The translations under genes were made by a program, and so were the position numbers. DNA of 56,317 bases from Planctomycetaceae bacterium (GTDB lineage: Bacteria > Planctomycetota > Planctomycetia > Planctomycetales > Planctomycetaceae). The stretch lies in NCBI GenBank assembly GCA_019636285.1, contig JAHBXV010000040.1:1-56317 (forward strand), given 5' to 3'. The notes under the pieces are model-generated. The model was not told the DNA's origin. It did not search any database and saw nothing but the letters and a program-made list of their open reading frames with translations. Shown here in pieces: positions 27,876-38,107 of this stretch (position 1 is the first letter of the stretch; each line of letters opens with the position of its first letter).

Positions 27876-28859
27876 TCACTCAGGTCGCGGCACCACCCAG
27901 ATGTTCCGGAACCGGACCGGGTTGCCGTGGTCTTGCAGGTACAGGGGGCCGTGTTCGGGGCCATCCTTGACCGGCGCGGCCCGAGTTGCCTCCGGCACCG
28001 GAACATTCTCGTGAATCAAGACGCCGTTATGGCGAACGGTCAGGTGGGCATCGGCCACTTTCGTCCCCTGGGCATCGTATTTGGCGGCGGTGAAGTCGAT
28101 GTCGTACGTCTGCCAGGCCAAAGGGGGCAGGCACATGTTGACCGACGGCGCGCGAACGGTGTAGATGCCGCCGCATTCGTTGTTCAGACCATCGAGCCCG
28201 AACGAATCGAGAATCTGGACTTCGTACCGCCCTTGCAGGTAACAGCCGCTGTTGGCCCGTCCCTGACCGCGAGCGGCGGGCATGTAGGGAAGCAGGAACT
28301 CGAGATGAACGCGGCAACTTCCAAACTTCGGGCCACTCGTCGCACCGGCGATCAACAGGCCATCCTCGGTCATTTTCGCGCCGGGAAACTGGTCGGTCGA
28401 TTTGCCGTCGAAAAGCACCACGGCTCCTTCCGGCGGAGCAGCGCCAAGGGTGGGGCTCTTGCGGACCACACGCTCCAGCCGCCCGACCTGGTTGCCATCA
28501 ACCTGGACAATCAAGCGGTCGGCCGTCAGCAGCCCGACACTTCCGTTGTCCGAAGCAAAACGGACGGAGTCACCATCGCGACGTGCTTCGGCCGTGATGC
28601 GAGCCGTGCCGTCCCAGCCATCGCCGGGGAGTCCACCAATATGGCCGATGCCGCGAAACAGTCCGTCACCGAGTGCGATCACCTGCACGCCAACGATGAC
28701 ATCGCCTTCATCGTTTTTGACGGTCCCGACAAATTCTCCCTGCAGGGCGAAATCAGCATCGGCCTCGGCCGGAGAGGTCGCTCCGCCATCGGCCGCAGCA
28801 GCCAACCCGGCACCAGCGGCCAGCAAAAACATCCCGGCGAAAATCGAACGCATTGTCAC
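27876..28859 (-). CDS. Secreted DUF1080 (3-keto-disaccharide hydrolase) protein
   Basis: 327 residues; GTG start at 28859 or ATG at 28853, GGAG upstream. A signal peptide (MRSIFAGMFLLAAGAGLAAAA) is followed by a small N-terminal domain (35-135) and a DUF1080 beta-jelly-roll: GAVVLFDGKSTDQF, FLLPYMPAARGQGRANSGCYLQGRYEVQILDSFG and the end HGNPVRFRNIWV. DUF1080 enzymes act on 3-keto-glycosides. It is extracytoplasmic, probably for sugar scavenging. The gene is bracketed by two copies of the inverted-repeat element, one just past its stop and one 53 bases upstream of its start. Confidence 0.88.
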   Translation of the reverse strand: MTMRSIFAGMFLLAAGAGLAAAADGGATSPAEADADFALQGEFVGTVKNDEGDVIVGVQVIALGDGLFRGIGHIGGLPGDGWDGTARITAEARRDGDSVRFASDNGSVGLLTADRLIVQVDGNQVGRLERVVRKSPTLGAAPPEGAVVLFDGKSTDQFPGAKMTEDGLLIAGATSGPKFGSCRVHLEFLLPYMPAARGQGRANSGCYLQGRYEVQILDSFGLDGLNNECGGIYTVRAPSVNMCLPPLAWQTYDIDFTAAKYDAQGTKVADAHLTVRHNGVLIHENVPVPEATRAAPVKDGPEHGPLYLQDHGNPVRFRNIWVVPRPE

Positions 28860-29243
28860 GTGTCTGCTCCTGACTGCCGACTTTGAAATCCAAGGGAAGT
28901 GTGACGAGCCTCCGTCAAAACCCGGTTGGCGGCTCGCAAACCTCTACAACTTCAGGAACATTTCGGATGTCCAGAGGGTTTTGACGGTACTACAAAGGAT
29001 TGTCAGCGGTCGCGGGGCCCGGTTCAAGGGACGTATCAGCCAGAACGAAACGACGGATTGTCCGAAACGAAACAGAGTGGGAACCTGCCCCCCGCTGGTG
29101 GTAGACTGAATGGCCCCTCTCTTGACGGTTTTCGGCCGTTTGGGTCAAAAGTTCAGAGTTCACCAGCACGGGCGTTTCGACCTTCGAACGCAGACCATGA
29201 TTCGACGCGTTTGTGAATCGACATTGCGAAAGAGCGAGCCACC
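28860..29243. other. Divergent intergenic region holding repeat A
   Basis: 384 bases between the DUF1080 gene (minus) and the TPR gene (plus). Apart from the repeat at 28912-28987 it shows no gene. Both promoters should be here. Confidence 0.5.
28912..28987 (+). repeat. Intergenic inverted-repeat element, copy A
   Basis: 76 bases with perfect 12-base inverted arms CCGTCAAAACCC and GGGTTTTGACGG. The inner 72 bases match copy B (46364-46435, opposite orientation) with about five mismatches. No coding potential; no target-site duplication seen. Confidence 0.9.
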
Positions 29244-30647
29244 ATGTCGGGTGCGAATTACTCCGAGGAAGAACAGCGGAACCGCAAAATCGCGGGCCTC
29301 AGTTGGCAGCGGGGGACCGAAGCCATGTCCAAGCAGAACTGGGATTTCGCCGTCCAGATGTTTTCGCAGTGCGCCAGCCTGGTGCCCGACAACCTGACCT
29401 ACCGGCAGACCCTGCGTGGCTGCCAGGAGAAGAAGTACAATAACAACAAAACCGGCGCGAGCATGGCCTTTCTGAAAGTGAACGCCGCCCGCGGCAAGGT
29501 GAAGAAAGCCCAGAAAGCCCAGCAGTGGCGCGAGATGGACCGGGCCGCCGAGGAAGGGCTGGCACTCAACCCTTGGGACGTGCAGTTCAATTCCGACGTG
29601 GGGGATGCCTGCCGCGAACTGGGGTACGACGACGTTGCCGTCTTCGCCTACCAGAGCGCGGTCCAGGCTCAGCCCGACAATAAAGAGCAGCTCAAAAAAC
29701 TGGGCGAAATGCTCGAAATCAAGGGCGATTACCAGGGTGCCATCTCCTGCTTCGAGAAGATTTTCAGACTCGACCCGCTCAACGGCGAAGCCCGCTCGAA
29801 AGTCACGCAACTTCGGGCCGATTCGGTCATCGACCGCGGCGGCTACGAAAAGGCCGAATCGACGCGCGAGGTCACGCAGGGCTACGAACAGTCGGTCCGT
29901 GGCAACGCCGCCAATCCCCAGGAAGTAGCCACGCCAGGCGAATCGCCAGAAGCCGACCTGCAACGCATGATACGCAAGGAACCGCAGAACGAGGCCCATT
30001 ACCTGAAGTTGGGCGCGCTCTACTCCCGCGAAGGCCGCCTGGACGACGCCGCGAAGATTCTGCAGCAGGCGGTCGATATCAACGGCAACATCAGCATTCG
30101 CGAGCAACTGGAAGATGTTCAGATCGCGATCCTGAAACGCAATATCGACCAGGCGCGAACGGCAGCCGGGAAGGGCGACGAAGCCGCCAAGGCCAAACTG
30201 GCCAAGCTCGAAGTTGAAATGCGCGACCAGCAGATTGAAATCTTCGGCCGGCGGATCGAACGCTACCCGGCCGACATGAAGATGAAATTCGAGCAGGCGG
30301 AGCGGCTTTTCCGGGCGAAGAACTTCTCGCAAGCCACCAAAATGCTTCAGCAGGCCGCCCGCGACCCCCGCATCGAAGGCCCGGTACTGCTCATGCTTGG
30401 TAAATGCTTCCTCGCGGAAAAGCAGAATGTCTTGGCGCTGCGGCAATTGGAAAAAGCCGTCACGAAGTTCGATTCCGGGGAAAACTCGAAGGAATTCTGC
30501 GACTGCCACTATCTGATGGCTCGCCTGTACGAAGAGGCCGGCCAGAAAGAAAAAGCGGTCAATTCGTACACCGAAGTCATGGCGATCGACTACGACTATC
30601 GGGACGCCCGCGCCCGTCAGCAAAAGCTGCTGGAACAAGGCGGCTGA
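29244..30647 (+). CDS. Tetratricopeptide-repeat protein
   Basis: 467 residues, no signal peptide or membrane helix, so cytoplasmic. At least six TPR-like helix pairs are visible: AMSKQNWDFAVQMFSQCASLVP, DRAAEEGLALNPWDVQF, VAVFAYQSAVQAQPDNKE, QGAISCFEKIFRLDP, LDDAAKILQQAVDIN and KAVNSYTEVMAIDYDY. Such proteins scaffold protein complexes; the partner is unknown. A charged coiled coil lies about 300-340. The stop codon overlaps a long inverted repeat that may end transcription. Confidence 0.85.
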   Translation: MSGANYSEEEQRNRKIAGLSWQRGTEAMSKQNWDFAVQMFSQCASLVPDNLTYRQTLRGCQEKKYNNNKTGASMAFLKVNAARGKVKKAQKAQQWREMDRAAEEGLALNPWDVQFNSDVGDACRELGYDDVAVFAYQSAVQAQPDNKEQLKKLGEMLEIKGDYQGAISCFEKIFRLDPLNGEARSKVTQLRADSVIDRGGYEKAESTREVTQGYEQSVRGNAANPQEVATPGESPEADLQRMIRKEPQNEAHYLKLGALYSREGRLDDAAKILQQAVDINGNISIREQLEDVQIAILKRNIDQARTAAGKGDEAAKAKLAKLEVEMRDQQIEIFGRRIERYPADMKMKFEQAERLFRAKNFSQATKMLQQAARDPRIEGPVLLMLGKCFLAEKQNVLALRQLEKAVTKFDSGENSKEFCDCHYLMARLYEEAGQKEKAVNSYTEVMAIDYDYRDARARQQKLLEQGG

Positions 30648-30700
30648 GCCGGAAAACGTGAACCTAAGAACACTGCTTTTGTTTTCAGGGAATCCGGCTC
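30646..30700 (+). terminator. Imperfect inverted repeat after the TPR gene
   Basis: GAGCCGGA and TCCGGCTC form outer arms, with inner AAAAC and GTTTT pairing, over 55 bases starting at the TGA. There is no T run, so it may be a weak terminator or a mobile inverted repeat. Confidence 0.4.
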
Positions 30701-30830
30701 ATTCACTGGCGGACTTTTTGTCCCGCTGTTAAACTTCTCGTTTCGGAATCGGCGGATCGGCGGAGTTCGACTTTCCGCAGCCGAGTGATGGGTATGAAGT
30801 GACTTTGTTTTAAGTGAGTTGTGGCGAGCC

Positions 30831-31121
30831 ATGCCGAACACGGAAAGTGCCAAACGAGCGTTGCGGAAGATGCGTCGACGGAACGAGCGTAACCGCGCTC
30901 AGCGATCCGCCTTGCGAACCACCATCAAGAAGGTGCGAAAAGCGGCCGGCGCTTCCGACGCTCCGGCTTCTCAGGAAGCACTCGCCATCGCCATCAAGAA
31001 GATCGATCAGTCTGCCGCAAAGGGGCTGATTCACAAGAATAAGGCGGCGCGCGACAAGAGCCGTCTGACCCGGCTCGTCAATAAGGTGTCGAGCGCTCCC
31101 AGCCCGGCCGCCCAAGGCTGA
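30831..31121 (+). CDS. rpsT: 30S ribosomal protein S20
   Basis: 96 residues, very basic and helical, beginning [21 protein letters not shown] with the Arg/Lys-rich repeats of S20, and ending in [22 protein letters not shown]. It binds 16S rRNA in the small subunit. The ATG at 30831 is preferred; the in-frame ATG at 30819 adds only four residues. A strong terminator follows at 31161. Confidence 0.94.
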   Translation: MPNTESAKRALRKMRRRNERNRAQRSALRTTIKKVRKAAGASDAPASQEALAIAIKKIDQSAAKGLIHKNKAARDKSRLTRLVNKVSSAPSPAAQG

Positions 31122-31160
31122 TTTGCGGCCCGCTCCGCCGGTTGATCCCGTTGAAATCGC

Positions 31161-31195
31161 GCACCATGCCGGCATCGCTCGGCATGGTGCTTTTT
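31161..31195 (+). terminator. Rho-independent terminator after rpsT
   Basis: GCACCATGCCG and CGGCATGGTGC form a stem with a short loop, followed directly by TTTTT. It lies between rpsT and hemL and should separate their transcription. Confidence 0.9.
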
Positions 31196-31278
31196 CATTC
31201 CCGGGTGATCTCCAACCGCGACTTGATCTCTCGCCTGGCGTCGAAATCCGGCATTCTCGCGAAACAGGTTGTCTTTCC

Positions 31279-32577
<1,299 letters not shown>

Positions 32578-32852
32578 CCGCCATTGCGGGACTCGCTTCA
32601 CCGTTACAATTCGCACGGTCCGTGATACCGGAGGATTCCTAAAGATCGCTTCCGACGTTGTGTCGCGCGCCTTCGTCGAGACCGCGACTTCGAGTCGGAG
32701 GAATCCCTGTTGGATTCCGTGGGAACTTAATCGGACTGCGTCGTCTTTTGGCATCGTCCGCGTTGTCATGACCTATGGTTTTCACGTGGTGCGGTCATTG
32801 AACCGCTCGGGACGGATTCCGTCCCGCATCGCCACCAGGAAAGCCATCGGCC

Positions 32853-34163
32853 ATGTCGTCCGCCTCAATGGTGCTTTTCGAGCTGCTGACCGCGACGCTT
32901 TTTTTGCGTCCCGCGGAGTTGTTCGAACCATTGGCGGGAATGCCGATCTATGAAGCGCTGATTGCGGGCTGCCTGCTGCTCTCCGGCCAGCGGCTGCAAA
33001 ATCAATTACAGCCTAAGGCTTTGCGACAGCAACCGGTCATTCTGTGCGCGCTGGCACTGGTTCCGGCGGCTGCGATCTCGCACCTGACGCATGCGTATCT
33101 GGGTGGGGCGGTCGAGTCGTCGATCGCGCTGCTGAAGACGCTTGTGTACCTCGGGCTGCTCATCACCATCGTCGACACGCCGGCGCGGCTGCACCGCTTT
33201 CTGCGAACCGTGGCCCTCTGCGCGACGACCATGGTGGGCCTCTGCCTGATCGACTTTCACGAGATTGTCGACTTCAAGTTCATTCAGCACCTGGCTGACT
33301 TCGACGGCCTGACGGACGAAGACGAAGTTCTCACCGTCCTGCGGATGCGCGGAACGGGGATTTTCGAGGATCCGAACGATCTCGCCATGGTGGCCGTCGC
33401 TGCCGGCGTCTTGTGCGCGGGGCTTTTCTTCCAGGGCCGCGGAGCGACACGCTTCGGCTGGCTCGGCGCGATTGCCATGCTGGGCGTGGCCATCCTGGAA
33501 ACCAAGTCGCGCGGCGGTCTGCTCGCGACCGGCGTTGCGGGCCTCGTGCTCGTGTCATTTCGCTGGGGTGTGAAGTGGGGCATTGGCCTCGCGGCCGCAG
33601 GTTTGATGTTGGTGACAGCCGTTTCGAGCCGTCAGACCGAGATCAGCCTCGACGAAGGAACCGGCCAGGAGCGGATTCAGCTCTGGCGTGACGGTTTTGA
33701 CGCGTTGAAATCGCCGGACATTCTCTTCGGGACGGGATACGGAACCTACTCCGATATCGCGCCTCTCGTGGCCCATAACTCGTTTATCCACGCCTATGTG
33801 GAACTCGGCCTGTTTGGCGGAACCCTGTTCTTCGGCTGCTTCTTCCTGCTCTTCGCCCAACTCATCCGCGTTGGGACGCCCCGCTGTCCGCTGAATTCCC
33901 GGCTGCTACTGACCTGGCGGCCGTTCATTACGGCGCTGCTAGCCGGATGGTGCGCGTCGATGCTCAGCCTGTCTCGCTGCTATGTCGTGCCGACGTTCCT
34001 GGTGATCGGCCTGGGCATCGCCTATTGCCGGATCAGTTCAAAGCTGCTCGCCCCGCCACGCCAGATTCTGACCTGGAATTCCGTGCAGATGGCGCGTCTG
34101 GCATTTGCCAGCGGAGCAACGTTCGCCGGTTTCTATCTATTTACTGCCGTGATGGCTCGTTAA
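32853..34163 (+). CDS. O-antigen ligase/polymerase-like membrane protein (Wzy_C type)
   Basis: 436 residues with about ten to twelve membrane segments. In the large periplasmic loop the pattern GTGIFEDPNDLAM and later QERIQLWRDGFDALKSPDILFGTGYGTY, followed by VAHNSFIHAYVELGLFGG, is the signature of the O-antigen ligase/polymerase family. It polymerises or ligates exopolysaccharide repeat units at the inner membrane. It opens the polysaccharide locus. Two bases separate it from the next gene. Confidence 0.85.
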   Translation: MSSASMVLFELLTATLFLRPAELFEPLAGMPIYEALIAGCLLLSGQRLQNQLQPKALRQQPVILCALALVPAAAISHLTHAYLGGAVESSIALLKTLVYLGLLITIVDTPARLHRFLRTVALCATTMVGLCLIDFHEIVDFKFIQHLADFDGLTDEDEVLTVLRMRGTGIFEDPNDLAMVAVAAGVLCAGLFFQGRGATRFGWLGAIAMLGVAILETKSRGGLLATGVAGLVLVSFRWGVKWGIGLAAAGLMLVTAVSSRQTEISLDEGTGQERIQLWRDGFDALKSPDILFGTGYGTYSDIAPLVAHNSFIHAYVELGLFGGTLFFGCFFLLFAQLIRVGTPRCPLNSRLLLTWRPFITALLAGWCASMLSLSRCYVVPTFLVIGLGIAYCRISSKLLAPPRQILTWNSVQMARLAFASGATFAGFYLFTAVMAR

Positions 34164-34165
34164 CC

Positions 34166-35341
34166 ATGACCGATCTGAACGCCATGAACCCGACTGCCGA
34201 TGCCCGGCCTCAAGGCGATTGCCGCCGCTTGCGCGTCGCGCATGTCAGCCTCACGCTTAAGACAGGCGGGCTTGAACGGATTCTGGCCGACTTCGCGCGT
34301 CTCCATGACCGCTCTGCTTATGAGATGGAATTCATCGCTCTCCGTCAAACGGGGCGTTTCGCGGATGAAATCCGGAACCAGGGCTGTCCCGTTCACGCCT
34401 TGAACTCGACCAACCGCTGGTCCGATGTTCGCCAGTTGCGAGCCCTGTTTACCGAGCGGAAGATCGATGTCGTCCATACGCACAATACCTATCCCCATCT
34501 GTATGCAACCGTCGCCGCCCGCCTCGCTGGCGTGCCGGTCGTCTTGCAGACTCGGCATGGCCAACGGGCAGGGCATGGACTCAAGTCACGATTGCTCTAC
34601 AGGGCAGCCACGCAACTCGCGGATCGCGTGGTAGCCGTCTCGGACGACGCTGCTGGTCTGTGTCTGAACGTGGATCGCCTTCCGGCGGCGAAAGTCCAGC
34701 GGATCTGGAATGGTATCGACGCCGAACAGTTCTCCTGGCAGCAGCCAGCTTCGATTCCGCATGCGATCTCCGTCGCGCGGCTCTCCGCGGAGAAAGACTT
34801 TCCCACATTGCTCCGGGCAGCCGCGATCGTCCGCGAGGCTGTCCCCGAGTTTCGATTGACCATCGTCGGTGATGGTGCCGAACGTGCGTCGCTGGAAGAC
34901 CTGACAAAATCGCTGGGACTTGCTGGCACCGTCTGCTTCGCCGGGGAACAGGCGAATGTTCCACGATTTCTCGCGGAATCGGCCTTCTTCGTCACATCGA
35001 CGCTGACCGAAGGCATCTCACTGACCCTGCTGGAAGCCATGGCCGTGGGTCGCGCCATCGTTGCGACCGCCGTCGGAGGCAATCCGGAAATTGTTGACGC
35101 GAGAAATACCGGACTACTGGTCCCGCCCGCGTCGCCGCATGAATTGGCCGATGCACTCCTGGCGATGTGCCGTCACCCCGAACGGTGGGAGAACTGGGGA
35201 CGAGCGGGCAGAGAGCGTGTGCTGACTCACTTCACGGCGAACCGAATGGTCACGGACTATGAGCGTCTCTATGACGACTTATTAAAGGAATCGGGGCGCC
35301 GGACAACCAAGGAATCCGCGCTGTCATCGGCGACTCTTTGA
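34166..35341 (+). CDS. Glycosyltransferase family 4
   Basis: 391 residues. The start at 34166 lies two bases after the previous stop. The N-terminal half begins LRVAHVSLTLKTGGLERILADFARLH, the GT4 acceptor-binding domain; the C-terminal half has SVARLSAEKDFPTLLRAA, VGDGAERASLEDL and the E-x7-E motif TEGISLTLLEAMAVGRAIVAT. A retaining, cytoplasmic sugar transferase of the GT-B fold; the sugar is not predictable. Tightly coupled to the polymerase-like gene before it. Confidence 0.92.
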   Translation: MTDLNAMNPTADARPQGDCRRLRVAHVSLTLKTGGLERILADFARLHDRSAYEMEFIALRQTGRFADEIRNQGCPVHALNSTNRWSDVRQLRALFTERKIDVVHTHNTYPHLYATVAARLAGVPVVLQTRHGQRAGHGLKSRLLYRAATQLADRVVAVSDDAAGLCLNVDRLPAAKVQRIWNGIDAEQFSWQQPASIPHAISVARLSAEKDFPTLLRAAAIVREAVPEFRLTIVGDGAERASLEDLTKSLGLAGTVCFAGEQANVPRFLAESAFFVTSTLTEGISLTLLEAMAVGRAIVATAVGGNPEIVDARNTGLLVPPASPHELADALLAMCRHPERWENWGRAGRERVLTHFTANRMVTDYERLYDDLLKESGRRTTKESALSSATL

Positions 35342-35378
35342 AATAGGACTTCGCAGGCGCCCTGTTGGAAAGAAACCC

Positions 35379-36758
35379 ATGTACGGACTGATTTATCGCA
35401 ATGTGCTGCTTCCGCTGTTCGACGGCGGTCTGAAGGGTCGTAAGACGCTGCGATACTGGGCCAGCGCTGAGGAAAGCCAGTGGTGGAGCCCCGAACGGCA
35501 TGAAGACTTTCAGGTCCGATCGGTGCGTGCTCTCCTCGCCCACGCGGTCGCGACGTGTCCCTTCTATTGTCGGGAATTCACGCGTCTGGGGCTGACCCCG
35601 GGGCAGGTGGAATCGCTCGGCGACCTTGCCGCGCTCCCGCTACTCAACCGGTCGACGGTGCGCGCCAACCGCCATCTGTTGCGCAGCACGCAGCCAATGC
35701 TCAATCTTTCCAAGTCGACCGGGGGCTCGACGGGCGAGCCGCTCCATTTCGACCTGAACGCCGACAGCAACGATCGTCGCGTGGCCATGACCTATCGCGG
35801 TTATGGCTGGGCTGGTGCCGCGCCAGGGACGAAGCAACTGCATATCTGGGGAACGGCATTGGGAAATGTTCCCTACTGGAAGCGCGTGAAGGCAAACCTG
35901 CATCGAGCCTTTGATCGGCAGATGGTCCTGAGCTGCTTTGACTTCACGCCGGAAAACATGGCGTCGCACGCAGTTCGCATGAACCGGTACCGGCCGGAGG
36001 TGATCGTCGCCTATACGAATCCGCTGTACGAGTTCGCCCGGTTTCTGGAAGAACGGGGGATCACGCTGCATCGGCCCCGGTCGCTCGTGGTTGGCGCGGA
36101 AAAACTGCACACGTTCCAGCGTGAGACCATCGAGCGGGTGTTTGGCGCACCGGTTTTCGAAACTTATGGATCGCGAGAATTCATGCTGATCGGCGCCGAG
36201 TGCGATCGACACAGCGGACTTCATCTGAGCCAGGAGAATCTGATCGTCGAAATTCTGGACGACGATGGACAACCCACGCCGGCTGGCGAGGTGGGAAATG
36301 TTGTGATCACAGACCTGTTCAATTACGGCATGCCGTTTATTCGCTACGTGAATGGGGACCGGGCCATTGCCGGATTTTCCTCATGCAGTTGCGGGCGCGG
36401 TCTGCCTCTCCTCAACGGAATTGCCGGTCGACAGTTGGACGTGCTCGACACTCCCGATGGCCGCAAGATCAGCGGCGAGTTCTTCGTTCACCTCATAAAA
36501 GATTATCCCTCGGTGCGCCGGTACCAGGTGTACCAGGAGGATGCCCGCCGCATTCTTCTTCGGCTGGTCGTCGACACGGGATTCACGCTGGCGGATCGCA
36601 GTCAGCTCGAAGCGGAAATCCGTCGCGGGATCGGACCGTCCGTCGAATTCGACATGCAGTTCGTCGCCGAAATTCCTTTGACGGCAACCGGTAAACATCG
36701 GGTGGTCGTGCGCCAGGCCCCCATTCCTGCCACCGTGAACACCGAGATCCCCGTTTAG
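35379..36758 (+). CDS. CapK/PaaK-like adenylate-forming protein
   Basis: 459 residues of the phenylacetate-CoA ligase/CapK type. The P-loop is LSKSTGGSTGEPLHF, followed by FETYGSREFMLIG and later FIRYVNGDRA. Members in capsule and exopolysaccharide loci activate a carboxylic acid for attachment to the polymer. No acyl-carrier protein is visible; the FemAB-like neighbour 14 bases downstream might use the activated acyl group. Cytoplasmic. Confidence 0.85.
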   Translation: MYGLIYRNVLLPLFDGGLKGRKTLRYWASAEESQWWSPERHEDFQVRSVRALLAHAVATCPFYCREFTRLGLTPGQVESLGDLAALPLLNRSTVRANRHLLRSTQPMLNLSKSTGGSTGEPLHFDLNADSNDRRVAMTYRGYGWAGAAPGTKQLHIWGTALGNVPYWKRVKANLHRAFDRQMVLSCFDFTPENMASHAVRMNRYRPEVIVAYTNPLYEFARFLEERGITLHRPRSLVVGAEKLHTFQRETIERVFGAPVFETYGSREFMLIGAECDRHSGLHLSQENLIVEILDDDGQPTPAGEVGNVVITDLFNYGMPFIRYVNGDRAIAGFSSCSCGRGLPLLNGIAGRQLDVLDTPDGRKISGEFFVHLIKDYPSVRRYQVYQEDARRILLRLVVDTGFTLADRSQLEAEIRRGIGPSVEFDMQFVAEIPLTATGKHRVVVRQAPIPATVNTEIPV

Positions 36759-36772
36759 GAATCCCCTGCAAC

Positions 36773-38068
36773 ATGTCGCTTCACGCTGTTGAATCACTTC
36801 CTCTCGATTCACGACAGACGCAGGACCGAGCGCCTTTGGGCGAATTGTCGGTCATGCGGCAAACGATCGACTCCGACGTCGCGGAGCATCGCGCCGCCGC
36901 GTACTGGGCGTGGTGCCAATTGTTTGACGGAGCCGCAAATGCTTCGGCCATCGATCACCCCGACTATGTGCTGGCCGAACTGAACCACCGCGCCACCCGG
37001 CGCTGCGATCCGGTCATCGTCGCGTTCGGGCAGTCCTCGAACTGGCAGGACGCGGCCGTGCTGGTTCCCAAGACGGTCAATCTGAAGGCTGCGGGGGCAA
37101 TTGGACCATCACGCAGCATCGACGGCTACCGGCTGATCGGCGGGCATTTGCTCTCCCGGTCATTGAAGAGTCCGGAGAATGAACTTGTCGACGCGATTTT
37201 GAACGACGTTCGGAAAGCCGGGGCCTCGTTCGTCATGCTGGAGGATCTCGACACCGAATCACCCGACTCCGCGATCGTGACACGCGCCCTGGAACGCGGC
37301 TGGCTGAAAGTCACGCCGCAGGGCTTGCAGCCCCGGCGACGGATCTCGTTCGCGGGGGGCGAAGCCGCGTACTGGGAGAAGTTCAGCAGCAAAACGCGAC
37401 AGACGTTTCGCCGAAAACTCAAGAAATGCGCACCCGAGGAGCTGATCCGGGTGACCGAAATCTCGCAGGTCGCCGACTTTCTGTCGGCCGCGCATGAGAT
37501 TTCCCGCCATACCTGGCAAACCCGTCAATTCGGCCTGCGGGTTCGGAACGATGACCGCGAACTGGAACTGCTGACGACGCTCGCGAGACTGGGGATGCTG
37601 CGCGCCTATCTGTGGAAGATGGAAGGCCGGCCCGTGGCCTTCTGCATCGGCGACCAGGCTAAGGGAATATTTAACTATCAGGAAGTCGGTTACCTGTCTG
37701 AATCTGGCCGATACTCTCCCGGCCAGATGATGCTGATCCGCATGCTGGAAGATTTGTTAGCGCACAATCCGCCACGGCTGTTCGATTTTGGCGGCGGCGA
37801 CGCGGACTACAAACAACTCTTCGCCAATCAGTCGAGCGTGAGCGGGACGGTCCTGTTGCTGCCCCCCACATGGACATCGCGCGCGGTGTCCGTCTGGCTG
37901 GCTGGATCGCGACAGATCCGTCAAGCGGCGCGAAAGGTCGTCGAGTCGTGCGGTTACGCGACCCGCGCCCGCCAATGGATTCGTCGGGGAACGACGACAT
38001 CGACAACAACGAGCGAAGACGGGCAATCACGGACGGAGGAGAATCCAGGCGGTTTGGGAGCGTGCTGA
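36773..38068 (+). CDS. FemAB/BioF2-like GNAT acyltransferase
   Basis: 431 residues. The C-terminal two-thirds is an Acetyltransf_6 (BioF2-like) domain: FSSKTRQTFRRKLKK, ARLGMLRAYLWKMEGRPVAFCIG, and YLSESGRYSPGQMMLIRMLEDLLA then LFDFGGGDADYKQLFAN. The N-terminal third appears to be a second, degenerate half. Proteins of this kind occur in exopolysaccharide loci and transfer acyl or aminoacyl groups. The neighbour before it makes activated acids, so the two may work in sequence; that is inference. The last 30 residues are rich in Thr and Ser. Confidence 0.82.
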   Translation: MSLHAVESLPLDSRQTQDRAPLGELSVMRQTIDSDVAEHRAAAYWAWCQLFDGAANASAIDHPDYVLAELNHRATRRCDPVIVAFGQSSNWQDAAVLVPKTVNLKAAGAIGPSRSIDGYRLIGGHLLSRSLKSPENELVDAILNDVRKAGASFVMLEDLDTESPDSAIVTRALERGWLKVTPQGLQPRRRISFAGGEAAYWEKFSSKTRQTFRRKLKKCAPEELIRVTEISQVADFLSAAHEISRHTWQTRQFGLRVRNDDRELELLTTLARLGMLRAYLWKMEGRPVAFCIGDQAKGIFNYQEVGYLSESGRYSPGQMMLIRMLEDLLAHNPPRLFDFGGGDADYKQLFANQSSVSGTVLLLPPTWTSRAVSVWLAGSRQIRQAARKVVESCGYATRARQWIRRGTTTSTTTSEDGQSRTEENPGGLGAC

Positions 38069-38107
38069 ATCGAAAACTCGTGATCGAAATTCGGGCCAGG
38101 TCTTACG

